Of a stretch of 47,051 nucleotides of DNA, positions 37,809 to 46,493 are shown in pieces. The position numbers and the translations under genes are program-made. The stretch is from a virus. Each line of letters opens with the position of its first letter. Position 1 is the first letter of the stretch. The notes beneath the pieces are model-generated. The model was given only the letters and a program-made list of their open reading frames with translations, was not told the DNA's origin and ran no database searches. The stretch spans positions 1 to 47,051 of IMG/VR virus record IMGVR_UViG_3300005527_000008. One strand, written 5' to 3'.

Positions 37809-40181
37809 ATGCCTCGTACATATTATTATCAATCTCAAAACCCTCCGAATTTTTACACTGGTCAACTCGATCCAGACTTTCAACCGATAAATTTAGGATT
37901 AGATCCATACGACCCTCATGGACGAGCCCCTGAATTAGGCCCCGCACCTGATCCGCACCCTGCTTTGCCTGCAGGCTATACAGGGACAAGCATGCCACAG
38001 TACATGCATGATGCTGTCTATCGTTTGTTACATAGTGCCGATATAAATGCGCAAAAGACGTATGAACCTTATATGGGACAAAGGTTTGCACCACAGACTA
38101 CAACAGAACGTGGGGCAAAGACTTCTATGCAGGGAGCTATTAACGCCCCAGTACAACAAGGCGCATATGACCGAGCTATGGAAGCTGCCCAAGAGGTTAT
38201 GGGACAATCCGCCATGGGAGAAGAAGCTCAGGGTCTCTTAGGTATTGCCGCCATCAATCCATCCCGGAAATATGGTCAGTACATGAATCCTTATCAAGAG
38301 AAGGTTTTAGACGTACTTGAGCGTAGAGCCAATAAGAATTTAACTGAGAATATTCTTCCCAGCATTCGTTCTAACTTCATTAGCCAAGGTGCTTACAACA
38401 GTGGTAAGCGGAATGAGATGGAAGCAAGAGCGGCTAGAGACATGCAAGAATCTCTTATGAATCAACAAGCTGGCGTCTTAAGTCAAGGGTATGAGAAGGC
38501 ATTAGGACAAGTTAACATAGATCAACAAAAGGCATTACAAGCTGCCAATCTCTTATCTAATACTTCTCAAAGTGATCTATGGCGTCAAGGGACGACTGCA
38601 AAAGACGTGATGAACCTAGCTTCTCAAGCACAGCGTGACAAACTGATGCAACTCGATGTTTTAAGTCAGATGGGAGCACAAGAAAGGGCTTTAGAACAAC
38701 AAAAGAACGACTTCGCTTTTGAACAACATTTGGCGGCCCACGAGTTCCCATTCCAACAACAAGCTCGTTTAAACGAGGCTGTACGGGGATTGCCGGCTAC
38801 AGGACAATATACGCGCCAAACTACCTACACTCCACAATCTGCGCCTGTTACGAGCCCATACTCAGCTATGGGTAACGCACTAGGGGCGTTCGGAGCGGCA
38901 CAAGCTTCAAGGCAATCTGCAAGAGGCGGCCATTTCGCACAAGGAGGCCCCGTAACAGCTGAGCCTATGCAGCAGAATCCATCTCCAGAGAGAGAGAGAA
39001 TGTTAGGTGTCGCTGGTGATTTTGTGTCTGGAAAGCATGATCTCAACCCAGGAATGATGATGCTGGCACATATGTACGGGAATATGGGTAAGCACCATAC
39101 CCCAGGAAACATGTGGGCATCTATGAATAAATCTATCCAACCTGGTGTAGAGGCATTTGAAAAGTCTCACCAAAGAAATAGTGATAATCAGCTACAAGCA
39201 GCGAATCTGTTTAGGCTTATAGATCACTCCAGATCGGAAGAAAGAAAACATCAAGACGCGCTCTCACAAAAGAAAGATGAATTGGCTTTGGATAAGGCTT
39301 ACAAGATGGGGCTATTAGATCTGAATAGAGGGAAAGCCCATGCAGGCCAAGAGGTGAAGAGCAACATTAAAGAAGTTAACGGTAAGCTATATAACATAGG
39401 GATAGACCCTACAACAGGCAGGCACCAAGCGACGCTTGTTGAGGGTGTAGAACCCCCTAGCGAAATCAATATGTCAAAGTTAAATGCTGTCGATAAAAAG
39501 GCATTAATGGACGCTCAAGCGTTCCTAGGGTCTTCTAGCTCATTCGGCCAAACACTGGATGAATTAGAGGTTGAGGCAGCGAAATTAAATACAGGTCCTA
39601 CCATCTCTACAATGCTGCCGAATAAGGATGACAGTTTCTTAACAGCTGCTGGGAAGGGTATATCAAGATCATTAGGGGCAACCCCTGGGGATCTAAGCGA
39701 TGTGGGTAAATTCGAAAATCTAACGAATGACCTTGTCCTTAAGGGCGGGAACCAGCTGAAAGGCAGCACTGTCCCCCTTGGAAAACTTAGAATGATGGAG
39801 AAGACCAAACCTGAGCTATCGAAAACACGAGAAGCGAACCTAGCGTCCATTAAACATTACAAAGATGATTTGGAACGTGGGAAAGAAGCTTCACAATATA
39901 TCATAGACAAGGTTATGAGTGGTGTACCTTCCCCGAAGGCAATTGCAGCTTTTGAAAGATATTGGGATGATAAACAAGCCTCCGTTAGAAAGAATGCCCC
40001 ATTTAATAAAACTCCAGATGATTACCTAAATGGTAATGCTCGGGATGAATCTAAATCAGCGATGATTAGGGAGGGCTCTGCTAAGGAAGCTATTAAAATG
40101 GTTGCACCGGATGGACGTATTGGCATGATCCCATCTCAGAATGTTGAAGCTGCTATGAGATCGGGGTTTACTCGTGGGTAA
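37809..40181 (+). CDS. Ejection/internal virion-type protein, 790 aa
   Basis: A Pro/Tyr-rich start, then a long Gln/Ala-rich helical region (about 100-330, including YMNPYQEKVLDVLERRANKNL and SNFISQGAYNSGKRNEMEARAARDMQES). This region is a pattern known from internal virion proteins of short-tailed phages. A glycine-rich hinge (ARGGHFAQGGP near residue 378) leads to a mixed C-terminal half with NIKEVNGKLYNIGIDPTTG. No transglycosylase or peptidase motif seen. The last 8 nt overlap the next start. Confidence 0.75.
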   Translation: MPRTYYYQSQNPPNFYTGQLDPDFQPINLGLDPYDPHGRAPELGPAPDPHPALPAGYTGTSMPQYMHDAVYRLLHSADINAQKTYEPYMGQRFAPQTTTERGAKTSMQGAINAPVQQGAYDRAMEAAQEVMGQSAMGEEAQGLLGIAAINPSRKYGQYMNPYQEKVLDVLERRANKNLTENILPSIRSNFISQGAYNSGKRNEMEARAARDMQESLMNQQAGVLSQGYEKALGQVNIDQQKALQAANLLSNTSQSDLWRQGTTAKDVMNLASQAQRDKLMQLDVLSQMGAQERALEQQKNDFAFEQHLAAHEFPFQQQARLNEAVRGLPATGQYTRQTTYTPQSAPVTSPYSAMGNALGAFGAAQASRQSARGGHFAQGGPVTAEPMQQNPSPERERMLGVAGDFVSGKHDLNPGMMMLAHMYGNMGKHHTPGNMWASMNKSIQPGVEAFEKSHQRNSDNQLQAANLFRLIDHSRSEERKHQDALSQKKDELALDKAYKMGLLDLNRGKAHAGQEVKSNIKEVNGKLYNIGIDPTTGRHQATLVEGVEPPSEINMSKLNAVDKKALMDAQAFLGSSSSFGQTLDELEVEAAKLNTGPTISTMLPNKDDSFLTAAGKGISRSLGATPGDLSDVGKFENLTNDLVLKGGNQLKGSTVPLGKLRMMEKTKPELSKTREANLASIKHYKDDLERGKEASQYIIDKVMSGVPSPKAIAAFERYWDDKQASVRKNAPFNKTPDDYLNGNARDESKSAMIREGSAKEAIKMVAPDGRIGMIPSQNVEAAMRSGFTRG

Positions 40182-42327
40182 CAAATTAAACTTTGAGGAT
40201 TTTGGTGGGAAAGAAATTCCTTTCTCACAAGAAGACCCTAAATTAAACTTTGAGGATTTTGGCGGGAGCGAGATTAGCAAACCGCCAGAAGAAGCAAAGA
40301 AAGAAGGAGCGCTTCCACGTGATATCATGAGGGAAGAACCTAAGCCAAGGGCGAAGAAATCTACTTCTCTATACGATACACTAAAAAGTGGAGCTCAATC
40401 TTTCTCGAAAGGAGCAAGAAACGTAGCCGCAGGTATTGGGGATGTAGGGGATTTATTCTCCCTCCCGATAACAGCTACCTCAAGAGCCTTGGGGCTTTAC
40501 GACTTTAAGCCTATGGGCGAGCAGATAGGACAAGGGATAGATACGGCGACTGGAGGCTATACAAAACCTGTAACGAAGAGAGAAAAGGTATCTGAGGCCG
40601 TGGCTCGGGCAGTTACCGGCATCCCTGTTTTAGGAGGTGGTGCGTCGGCTTTGATGAAGCTATTAGGGACCACAAGCCGGACAGGAAAAGTCGCAAAGGG
40701 TCTTAAGGATATAAGTGAGCTTACACCTCAGAATATAGGATCCACAGCACTCGCTAGCGGGACAACACAGCACATCCTTAACCAAGACCCAGAACAACCT
40801 TTGGTTGCTCCTCTGGCCGGGTTATTGGCTGCTATAGGTGGCAATGCTGCTTTAGGCGCGACCAAATTAGGGGCGAGGAGTCTAACAAAGGCAGGAAGAT
40901 CAAAAACGAAGGCAATGATAGGAGAGAATCTTAGCGTTAATCCTGAGAAGGTAGAGGCAATGTTAGCGGCAGATATGCCCTTAACCCTTAATGCCGTCAC
41001 TGATTCTGGGCCCGTACAAAGAGCTTACAATATTACAAGAAAATCTCCTTTTGCTGGTCCTATCATCCATGAGGCAGATCTTAAGCAATTGGCTCATATC
41101 GAGAATGTGACGGGGATGACCCCCGAATCTCTTAAGAATTTAACCCCTGAAGCCGCTGGTAAATTGGCAAAATCAGGCATTGATACCTATAAAACAAATC
41201 TAGGTAAAAAAATGGGGGACTATGAGTTAGAACTAGAGAAATATTTAAAACATGCGGACGCTAATGGTAATAATCTTGTTAATATTGATGCTCCCCTGGA
41301 GAACTTATTAAGCAAACTCACGAAGCTAAAGGGTCCCGCAGCACAAGAATCCTTCATGAAGACACCAATAGGGAAAGACTTAAACTACCTTCAAAAGCAA
41401 TACGCTGAATTTGGTGGAGCAATCCCTTATGAGAACCTTAAAGCCTTTTTGGCTAATCTCCGTGAGAACAAGATAACTACGTTTGGTCTCATCGGAAAGA
41501 AAACCCAAGGGGAGATCAAGCATCTCGAAAAGGGCCTCACAAAATCAATCGGAGACTATTTTTCGTCTATAAGCCCTGAAGCAAAAAAGATTTGGGGGGA
41601 ACGGAACGCTTTCTATTCCCAATATGCACAAGATGTAAAACCTCATTTTAACGACATCTTAAAAGCATATAAGAATTCAGAGCCTGCAGCTTTCAATAAG
41701 ATATTCTTTGAATCTAAGAACTCGGCTAGGAAGCTTAAGCCACTCTACGAGGCTTTCTCTCCCGATGAAGCTCAAGATTTTACGCATATGTTCCTAAACA
41801 AATTAGGAGCCGCTAATCGTAAGGGCGATTACAATGCCTTCACAATGGCTGATAAATTTAGAGGGCTCCCAAAGCCCACACAACATGTTCTTTTGTCAGG
41901 ATTTGATAATGAGTCCCGAAAGAAGTTCCCAAAGGTTGTAGATGCAGTTAGGGCGTTAGGAGAAGGTGCCTTAGAGGGGAATCCTTCCCAGACAGCGTAT
42001 ACTCAAAATTTCATAGATACTTACAATAACTTGATGAAAAAGTCACAGATAGGATTGGCTGCGCTCGCAACAGGGAATCTACCTCTTGCAACGACAACAG
42101 CTGCTTTAGCAGCAGTACCTATTATTGCGACTAAATTCGCGGCTAAAAAGATATTCACGAATCCTGATTTTATTAAAGGCATTTATGATGGTATGAAAGC
42201 GAACCCGAAGCAGGCCCCAAGATATCTAGAAAGCCTTACCAGAAGAGGGAAGGCAGGCCGTTTAATCCTTACAGAAATTCAAACTATGCTGAATAATCAG
42301 GACGCAGAACAAGAGAGACCAGGGTAG
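40174..42327 (+). CDS. Ejection/internal virion-type protein with DFGG repeats, 717 aa
   Basis: GTG start (40174) overlaps the upstream stop; GGGG lies about eight bases before. The N-terminus holds two copies of KLNFEDFGG (residues 4-12 and 23-31), short linear repeats probably used for docking. An Ala/Gly-rich amphipathic region with possible membrane segments (about 145-245) follows, then long helical parts (340-560), and near residue 630 a hydrophobic IGLAALATGNLPLATTTAAL. Last gene of the late run; it may span the cell envelope during ejection. Ends at a shared hairpin. Confidence 0.75.
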   Translation: MGNKLNFEDFGGKEIPFSQEDPKLNFEDFGGSEISKPPEEAKKEGALPRDIMREEPKPRAKKSTSLYDTLKSGAQSFSKGARNVAAGIGDVGDLFSLPITATSRALGLYDFKPMGEQIGQGIDTATGGYTKPVTKREKVSEAVARAVTGIPVLGGGASALMKLLGTTSRTGKVAKGLKDISELTPQNIGSTALASGTTQHILNQDPEQPLVAPLAGLLAAIGGNAALGATKLGARSLTKAGRSKTKAMIGENLSVNPEKVEAMLAADMPLTLNAVTDSGPVQRAYNITRKSPFAGPIIHEADLKQLAHIENVTGMTPESLKNLTPEAAGKLAKSGIDTYKTNLGKKMGDYELELEKYLKHADANGNNLVNIDAPLENLLSKLTKLKGPAAQESFMKTPIGKDLNYLQKQYAEFGGAIPYENLKAFLANLRENKITTFGLIGKKTQGEIKHLEKGLTKSIGDYFSSISPEAKKIWGERNAFYSQYAQDVKPHFNDILKAYKNSEPAAFNKIFFESKNSARKLKPLYEAFSPDEAQDFTHMFLNKLGAANRKGDYNAFTMADKFRGLPKPTQHVLLSGFDNESRKKFPKVVDAVRALGEGALEGNPSQTAYTQNFIDTYNNLMKKSQIGLAALATGNLPLATTTAALAAVPIIATKFAAKKIFTNPDFIKGIYDGMKANPKQAPRYLESLTRRGKAGRLILTEIQTMLNNQDAEQERPG

Positions 42328-42348
42328 ACGCATTTTAGATGCGCCTAC
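42324..42348. terminator. Hairpin between converging genes, containing both stop codons
   Basis: GTAG-A-CGCAT (42324-42333) pairs with ATGCG-C-CTAC (42339-42348), loop TTTAG, one A/C mismatch. The plus-strand stop (TAG 42325-42327) lies in one arm and the minus-strand stop (42345-42347) in the other. Only a weak T-rich flank follows on the plus side; likely a bidirectional block to read-through. Confidence 0.6.
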
Positions 42349-42806
42349 AATTTATTAGCATTCTCGATAACTTCTAGTTTGTGCTTGAGATCTTCTACCA
42401 TGACTTGAAGTTCGTTTGTTTCTATGAGCTTACGTCGAATGTCGAAGTGCTCAAGGATCTCTAAAGATTCTGCAGGTGATATTTCAGCATTGATCATCCT
42501 GTCACAAATATCATCACAGGCAAGCCCAATACCCTCCAGGGTGGAAAGATTATATGGATTAAGCTTAATTAGTCTCCCTTTCCCAAAGTAGTGTGTGCGC
42601 TCGATAAGGAGCCTGGAAGCAGCTACATCTCCATTCTTTGCTTGTTGGACGACAACAGCGACGATATCTTCCATATTCTGTTCGCCTATGACATCCAGAT
42701 ATGTTTTGCTCTTCGTCCTGCTGCCTTTTGGCCTTCCTGTCCCAAATTTATTGCCTGGCTTGAATGTTCCGGCGTGTGTTTTTTTTGGTTTAATTAGTAT
42801 GTCCAA
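42345..42806 (-). CDS. DUF5681-like phage protein (possible terminase small subunit), 153 aa
   Basis: FKPGNKFGTGRPKGSRTKSK is the typical start of DUF5681-type phage proteins. It is followed by VVVQQAKNGDVAASRLLIERTHYFGKGRLIKL, then ISPAESLEILEHFDIRRKLIETNELQVMVEDLKHKLEVIE, which match the family's core and C-terminal helix. These proteins often occur with packaging genes and are sometimes suggested to be small terminase subunits. Here it is far from TerL, but no better candidate exists. The TTG start is supported by AGAGGA six to seven bases upstream. Confidence 0.75.
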   Translation of the reverse strand: MDILIKPKKTHAGTFKPGNKFGTGRPKGSRTKSKTYLDVIGEQNMEDIVAVVVQQAKNGDVAASRLLIERTHYFGKGRLIKLNPYNLSTLEGIGLACDDICDRMINAEISPAESLEILEHFDIRRKLIETNELQVMVEDLKHKLEVIENANKL

Positions 42807-42826
42807 AATATTCCTCTAATACTCAT

Positions 42827-43315
42827 TTATTCTATACTGTCAAGTATATCTTGTATATTATACTCATCATGCGCAACAAAATAAAGCGCATTTCTTGATT
42901 TGAATATCGGGCACTCTTTACCTGTCAAAATATTCCTTTTCTTATCTAATTCTGACTTAGTGTCCTTTGACGTATTCGCATACTTAGAAGGGATTATATT
43001 GCTGAAATTAAACGTTACAAATGGGATAACATTCTCAAATCCGGTCTGGATAGGTTCTGGTTCAATAGGTGTTTCTGGGGGCTCATTATCGCTCTTGAAT
43101 TCATCCTCATTCAACATATGCCTTATAACTATATATCGATAAAGAATCTCGTTCTGGCGCTTCTCTTGATGGAAGAAAGTGTTAAGAGTGGGATCATTGA
43201 AGTGTTTGATGGTTTCCTTTTTAACTCCCTTAAACAACTCATAAAGACGGGACTGAGTTTCCTTATCTTCTGTCTTTCTAAAAAAGAATATTTCCGGCTC
43301 TTTGTATTCTATCAT
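42827..43315 (-). CDS. Hypothetical protein, 162 aa
   Basis: Charged, helical N-terminal half (RKTEDKETQSRLYELFKGVKKETIKHF) and an acidic Pro-rich linker (EPPETPIEPEPIQ). The C-terminal part is possibly beta-structured (VIPFVTFNFSNIIPSKY, NALYFVAHDEYNIQDILDS). No family recognised. A promoter-like sequence lies about 36 bp upstream, so it and the DUF5681-like gene may be expressed separately from the rest of the block. Confidence 0.7.
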   Translation of the reverse strand: MIEYKEPEIFFFRKTEDKETQSRLYELFKGVKKETIKHFNDPTLNTFFHQEKRQNEILYRYIVIRHMLNEDEFKSDNEPPETPIEPEPIQTGFENVIPFVTFNFSNIIPSKYANTSKDTKSELDKKRNILTGKECPIFKSRNALYFVAHDEYNIQDILDSIE

Positions 43316-43565
43316 TTCGCTTAATATCTAAATGTTTGCTGTATAGATATATTATAGACTAAGTGAAAGACAATCAATGTGGGATTCCTTTCCCTCATTG
43401 TCATTGACCAACAATTTATGATATTGTTTATTTTGTGTATGTCCCAAGCATACGGCGTGCCATATCGTACAAATAATGAGTACCCCTCTTTTCAGAGGAT
43501 AATGTGGGAGAATGGCCCACTATGAGCACGCACTAACGAACAAACTTGGATACGCTGCCAACCCC
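43316..43565 (-). other. 250-bp non-coding stretch with promoter and two small hairpins
   Basis: A good -10 (TATAAT, 43356-43351 on the minus strand) has TTGATT (43377-43372) 15 bp upstream, an imperfect promoter for the two downstream genes. Further upstream are hairpins CCTCT-TTTC-AGAGG (43485-43498) and GTGGG-N7-CCCAC (43504-43520), without T-runs. No gene of useful length. An untranslated leader or small RNA is possible. Confidence 0.45.
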
Positions 43566-43790
43566 TTATGTTTTTGGCGTGCCTAGTCCTGTCACTATAT
43601 AATTAAAATTCCAATCGGCCATTTCCTCAATTTTACTCATAGCGAAGGCGAATAAGTCGTTATAATCTTTATTATAGTTCTTATTGTCCTCGCTAGGGAA
43701 AAGACCTATTTTAAAAGCTAATTCATAAGCCATTTTGAGAGATTCAGTCCGCAGACTCAGTTTTTCATGATTTTGTAATTTGGTCATCAT
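43566..43790 (-). CDS. Hypothetical protein, 74 aa
   Basis: Helical, slightly acidic. MMTKLQNHEKLSLRTESLKMAYELAFKIG and a Trp-containing end (EEMADWNFNYIVTGLG). Not recognised. Starts 27 bp after ssb and is probably co-transcribed. Confidence 0.7.
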   Translation of the reverse strand: MMTKLQNHEKLSLRTESLKMAYELAFKIGLFPSEDNKNYNKDYNDLFAFAMSKIEEMADWNFNYIVTGLGTPKT

Positions 43791-43816
43791 TCTAATCCCT
43801 TAGAGTGCGATACCCC

Positions 43817-44242
43817 TCAGAAAGGGATATCGTCATCTATATAGTCATCGTTTGTTTTCTTTTGAGATACTGAGTTTGCATCAGGTGTAACACGATTATC
43901 GAGAAGAACGAGCCTGCCATTAAAACGAGGGATAAGGACTTCTGTGACAACATGTTCCTTATTATCTTTATCCATCCATTTCCTAGTTTGTAGCTGCCCT
44001 TCGAGATAAACCTTTGATCCTTTTTTAAGATATTTCTCGGCAATTTCACCGAGTTGCTCGTTCATAATAACGACTCGGTTCCACTCCGTTCTTTCTTTTT
44101 TCTCACCTGTAGTCTTATCTTTCCAATGCTCACTTGTGGCGACGGATAGACGTACGGGTTTCATCCCATTCGTTAGTGTCTTAACTTCTGGGTCTTGGCC
44201 TAGATTGCCAATCAAAATAACTTTATTAACAGAACCGGACAT
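43817..44242 (-). CDS. ssb: Single-stranded DNA-binding protein, 141 aa
   Basis: Canonical bacterial-type SSB. OB-fold from [21 protein letters not shown] through [30 protein letters not shown] (about residues 4-105), Trp residues in WKDKT and TEWNRVV for base stacking, a short linker, and the acidic tip DDDIPF that recruits host repair and replication proteins. Complements the RecT/YqaJ recombination pair and the primase-helicase of this phage. Confidence 0.96.
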   Translation of the reverse strand: MSGSVNKVILIGNLGQDPEVKTLTNGMKPVRLSVATSEHWKDKTTGEKKERTEWNRVVIMNEQLGEIAEKYLKKGSKVYLEGQLQTRKWMDKDNKEHVVTEVLIPRFNGRLVLLDNRVTPDANSVSQKKTNDDYIDDDIPF

Positions 44243-44272
44243 ATATTTTAGACTTTCTTTTTTTAGTTATGC

Positions 44273-44707
44273 TTACCGGTGGACTAATCTTAAAGTTCTG
44301 ACATCTAATAACGCATTATCATAGTAAGACCCGGAGCCAACCGCTATAGAGCCTTTCAAATAATAAGAAGATTTAATGTCGAATTCTGCAATATTAAAAT
44401 GATGCCGAATGTCTGATGCGTCTCTATAAAATGTAAAACCTGGCTTTGGCAATGCTGCTACCTCATTAAGAAACTCCACCAGAGAAGGGTCTATTTTGGG
44501 AATTATTGTTACAGGGATAACCTCTTCAGCCACAACGGCTCTTGGTGCCTTCGTGACCTCTGGCTCATTCTGGTACCCTAGGCAGTATCCAATCATAGAT
44601 AGGATGCTACCTGATCTGCATGTTGAACTTTGTTTCTCTGCCAACTCATTATCCGCGGCAAAAGCTGTAGACATAAGTAGTGACGATATTATTAAAAACT
44701 TTTTCAT
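44273..44707 (-). CDS. Exported protein with Sec signal peptide, 144 aa, unknown function
   Basis: MKKFLIISSLLMSTAFAADN is an ideal signal peptide cut after AFA (about residue 17). Mature part: two cysteines (about 29 and 42, possible disulfide), a Pro/Val-rich linker (EEVIPVTIIPKIDP), and a beta-like C-terminal half (GFTFYRDASDIRHHFNIAEF, YYLKGSIAVGSGSYYDNALLDVRTLRLV). The start overlaps the holin stop (ATGA). Periplasmic or secreted; position beside a holin makes a lysis-accessory role possible. Confidence 0.8.
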   Translation of the reverse strand: MKKFLIISSLLMSTAFAADNELAEKQSSTCRSGSILSMIGYCLGYQNEPEVTKAPRAVVAEEVIPVTIIPKIDPSLVEFLNEVAALPKPGFTFYRDASDIRHHFNIAEFDIKSSYYLKGSIAVGSGSYYDNALLDVRTLRLVHR

Positions 44708-44883
44708 TTTATATCCTTTTTCTCAATTGTAAAAATATCAGTGACGCCTAGGAGGCCCAGGACGAGCACAATGATTTGGTCTATGTTATCGGGAGTGAAA
44801 TACATAACAACACTCCCTACGACGCCTATAATGCCTTTCCAAGTTGACACTTCTTTGAGGCGACACTTCATGTAGTCGAGCAT
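44704..44883 (-). CDS. Holin-like protein, 59 aa
   Basis: CRLKEVSTWKGIIGVVGSVV, then YFTPDNIDQIIVLVLGLLGV and a charged tail (IEKKDIK), is the standard pattern of small phage holins (RLKEPSTW, glycine-rich membrane helix, PE-x-I turn, second helix, charged end). Two membrane helices at about 16-30 and 34-52. Start ATG 44883 overlaps the preceding gene by 16 nt; ATG 44871, which overlaps that gene's stop as ATGA, would give 55 aa. Works with the M15 endolysin encoded at 1773-2294. Confidence 0.8.
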   Translation of the reverse strand: MLDYMKCRLKEVSTWKGIIGVVGSVVMYFTPDNIDQIIVLVLGLLGVTDIFTIEKKDIK

Positions 44884-45128
44884 ATTGCTTCAGAAATTAC
44901 GGCTAAATCAATCCAGAAGTCAGCGTTATCTTCGAAAACTCTGGCGACCCCTGTAGCCGTATCTTTCTTCCCTTCTTTGTGCTCGGAAAGAATTTTTTCT
45001 TTGATGTCTTCTACAGAAAGTGTTGTCTCAAATCCAAGATCGCTTAATAAGCGTCTCACAGATATATTAGCACCAAATATTTTGTCTATGAGCGTTTCTT
45101 CAAATAATTTTATGGGGCTACATGTCAT
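44868..45128 (-). CDS. Hypothetical protein, 86 aa
   Basis: Start chosen at ATG 45128 (AAGGA about nine bases upstream), overlapping the stop of the small upstream gene as ATGA. Helical, mixed charge: FEETLIDKIFGANISVRRLLSDLGFETTLSVEDIKEKIL and a C-terminal WIDLAVISEAICSTT. No known family. Lies directly before the holin, with its stop inside the holin start region. Confidence 0.7.
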   Translation of the reverse strand: MTCSPIKLFEETLIDKIFGANISVRRLLSDLGFETTLSVEDIKEKILSEHKEGKKDTATGVARVFEDNADFWIDLAVISEAICSTT

Positions 45129-45220
45129 TCTACCATCCTTTTTTTGTTTACCTCCCAAACTATGTATGTTGGAGGTATGAAGATTGCTAATCCGATAATA
45201 ACACCACAAAGAATATCCAA
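45125..45220 (-). CDS. Possible membrane micropeptide, 31 aa (TTG start)
   Basis: TTG 45220 is preceded by AGAGAG at seven bases and the stop overlaps the next start (ATGA). The peptide has a hydrophobic segment (ILCGVIIGLAIFIPPTYIVW) and ends NKKRMVE. It fills the gap between recT and the 86-residue gene. Weak because of size and the rare start, but several genes here use TTG. Confidence 0.4.
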   Translation of the reverse strand: MDILCGVIIGLAIFIPPTYIVWEVNKKRMVE

Positions 45221-45223
45221 AAT

Positions 45224-46000
45224 TTAGCTCTCTAGCATTTCGATCATTTCATCGCTTTTGGATGTCGCCTTTTCTTCTGGGACATCATCGCTCCATAAGG
45301 ATTCTACACCTTGATCGATTGTTATTTTATCTTCTGTCGTTGAATCATCTACCTCTATGGCTGCTATTATATCAGCAGTTTTAGGAAGATACTTACACAA
45401 TTGTTTGATCGCGGTTTTTCTCCTCATAGCACTGGGATGTGTCTGCCAAGGTCCATTCCTGAAAGTCTTAGATGTTCTCATGATAGCATCGACTTCTTCC
45501 ATGGTGAGTATCTCGGATTGGATAGTCCCCCCTACAAGCTTTGCGTAGGCATAAACACCAATGCAAGCCCCTCTATCTTTAAGGCATGGTCTATGGACAA
45601 GTTGTTCTTCTGTCCCATAGGACACGTAGAACTCATCATTTTCATAAACTTCCTTAGCAACTATGGAGAGGACTTTACCTGTCCTTAGAACGAGTTCTAT
45701 GAGGCCCTGATATCCTATCTGGACCTGGACTTCCTTACCATAAGGGATAAGGTGGACGAGCCCCAGGTGATCTCCTGGCTCGAGTCCTAGCATTGCACAA
45801 CGCATGATAGCGTTGATAAATGATAGGGGATTACAGGCAGCTAATTGTGGACTTTTTCGGATACAAGAGAGAGAGACGCTCGCCATCCTATCTGGGGTTA
45901 GATAGGATGGGAGAACTTTCTTCATCTTGTTCTTGAAATCGTCATTGGATAAGAAATCAACGACAGTTTCTGGCTTCTTTTTATTAACGATTTGGTTCAT
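45224..46000 (-). CDS. recT: RecT-family single-strand annealing protein, 258 aa
   Basis: RecT proteins coat resected ssDNA and anneal it to homologous DNA. The conserved core is clear: LSCIRKSPQLAACNPLSFINAIMRCAMLGLEPG (about 46-78), HLIPYGKEVQVQIGYQGLIELVLRTGKV (about 84-111), VYENDEFYVSYGTEEQLVHRP, GVYAYAKLVGG, and PSAMRRKTAIKQLCKYLP. Normal length. The start overlaps the upstream HTH gene by 17 nt. Works with the YqaJ-type exonuclease encoded upstream. Confidence 0.95.
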   Translation of the reverse strand: MNQIVNKKKPETVVDFLSNDDFKNKMKKVLPSYLTPDRMASVSLSCIRKSPQLAACNPLSFINAIMRCAMLGLEPGDHLGLVHLIPYGKEVQVQIGYQGLIELVLRTGKVLSIVAKEVYENDEFYVSYGTEEQLVHRPCLKDRGACIGVYAYAKLVGGTIQSEILTMEEVDAIMRTSKTFRNGPWQTHPSAMRRKTAIKQLCKYLPKTADIIAAIEVDDSTTEDKITIDQGVESLWSDDVPEEKATSKSDEMIEMLES

Positions 46001-46493
46001 TTTCGAGCGCTCTTCTTTCAGCCGGTGTTAATTTTTTATAAGCCTTAAGTTCTGACTTCTCGAATTTGTGGGGCTCGTTTTTATTTCTCGGCAGGCTTTT
46101 AGGACCTTGTTTCTTATAGATTCTCATCATCAAAGCCTTATCGGATAACCCTAGATAATCAGCGGCCTCTTTTAAAGAAAAGGGCTTCCCAGAGTCCTCT
46201 TTTTTTTTAACATCTTCGATTGTATCGGCAGGCTCTGCTGGTCGGATGGGTTCTTGAGGTGCCATAGAAAATTCCGCGTCAGGAGCTGGAGGAAGCCCAA
46301 AGACAGAGGAGGTTTCGCCTCCTGATGGCGCGACATGTTCTTTATTCTTTGTATAAAGTGTTTCGAGAAGATGATCGTTCCAATCCTCCATAAACCACTC
46401 AAAAGCTGCCTTTGTCGTCTCAAATGAGAATCCATGGGATATCATTGTCTCAAAAACATATTTCTTTAATTCTAATATTTCTTTTCTATCCAT
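45984..46493 (-). CDS. HTH protein between exonuclease and recT, 169 aa
   Basis: N-terminal helical domain (MDRKEILELKKYVFETMISHGFSFETTKAAFEWF), a disordered Pro/Gly-rich middle, and a C-terminal excisionase/MerR-like helix-turn-helix (PFSLKEAADYLGLSDKALMMRIYKKQGPKSLPRN, about 108-141) with a basic end. HTH_17-type domains bind DNA in excisionases and regulators. Coupled to both neighbours (1-nt and 17-nt overlaps). Could regulate the recombination operon or guide RecT/YqaJ to specific DNA; role unproven. Confidence 0.75.
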   Translation of the reverse strand: MDRKEILELKKYVFETMISHGFSFETTKAAFEWFMEDWNDHLLETLYTKNKEHVAPSGGETSSVFGLPPAPDAEFSMAPQEPIRPAEPADTIEDVKKKEDSGKPFSLKEAADYLGLSDKALMMRIYKKQGPKSLPRNKNEPHKFEKSELKAYKKLTPAERRALENEPNR

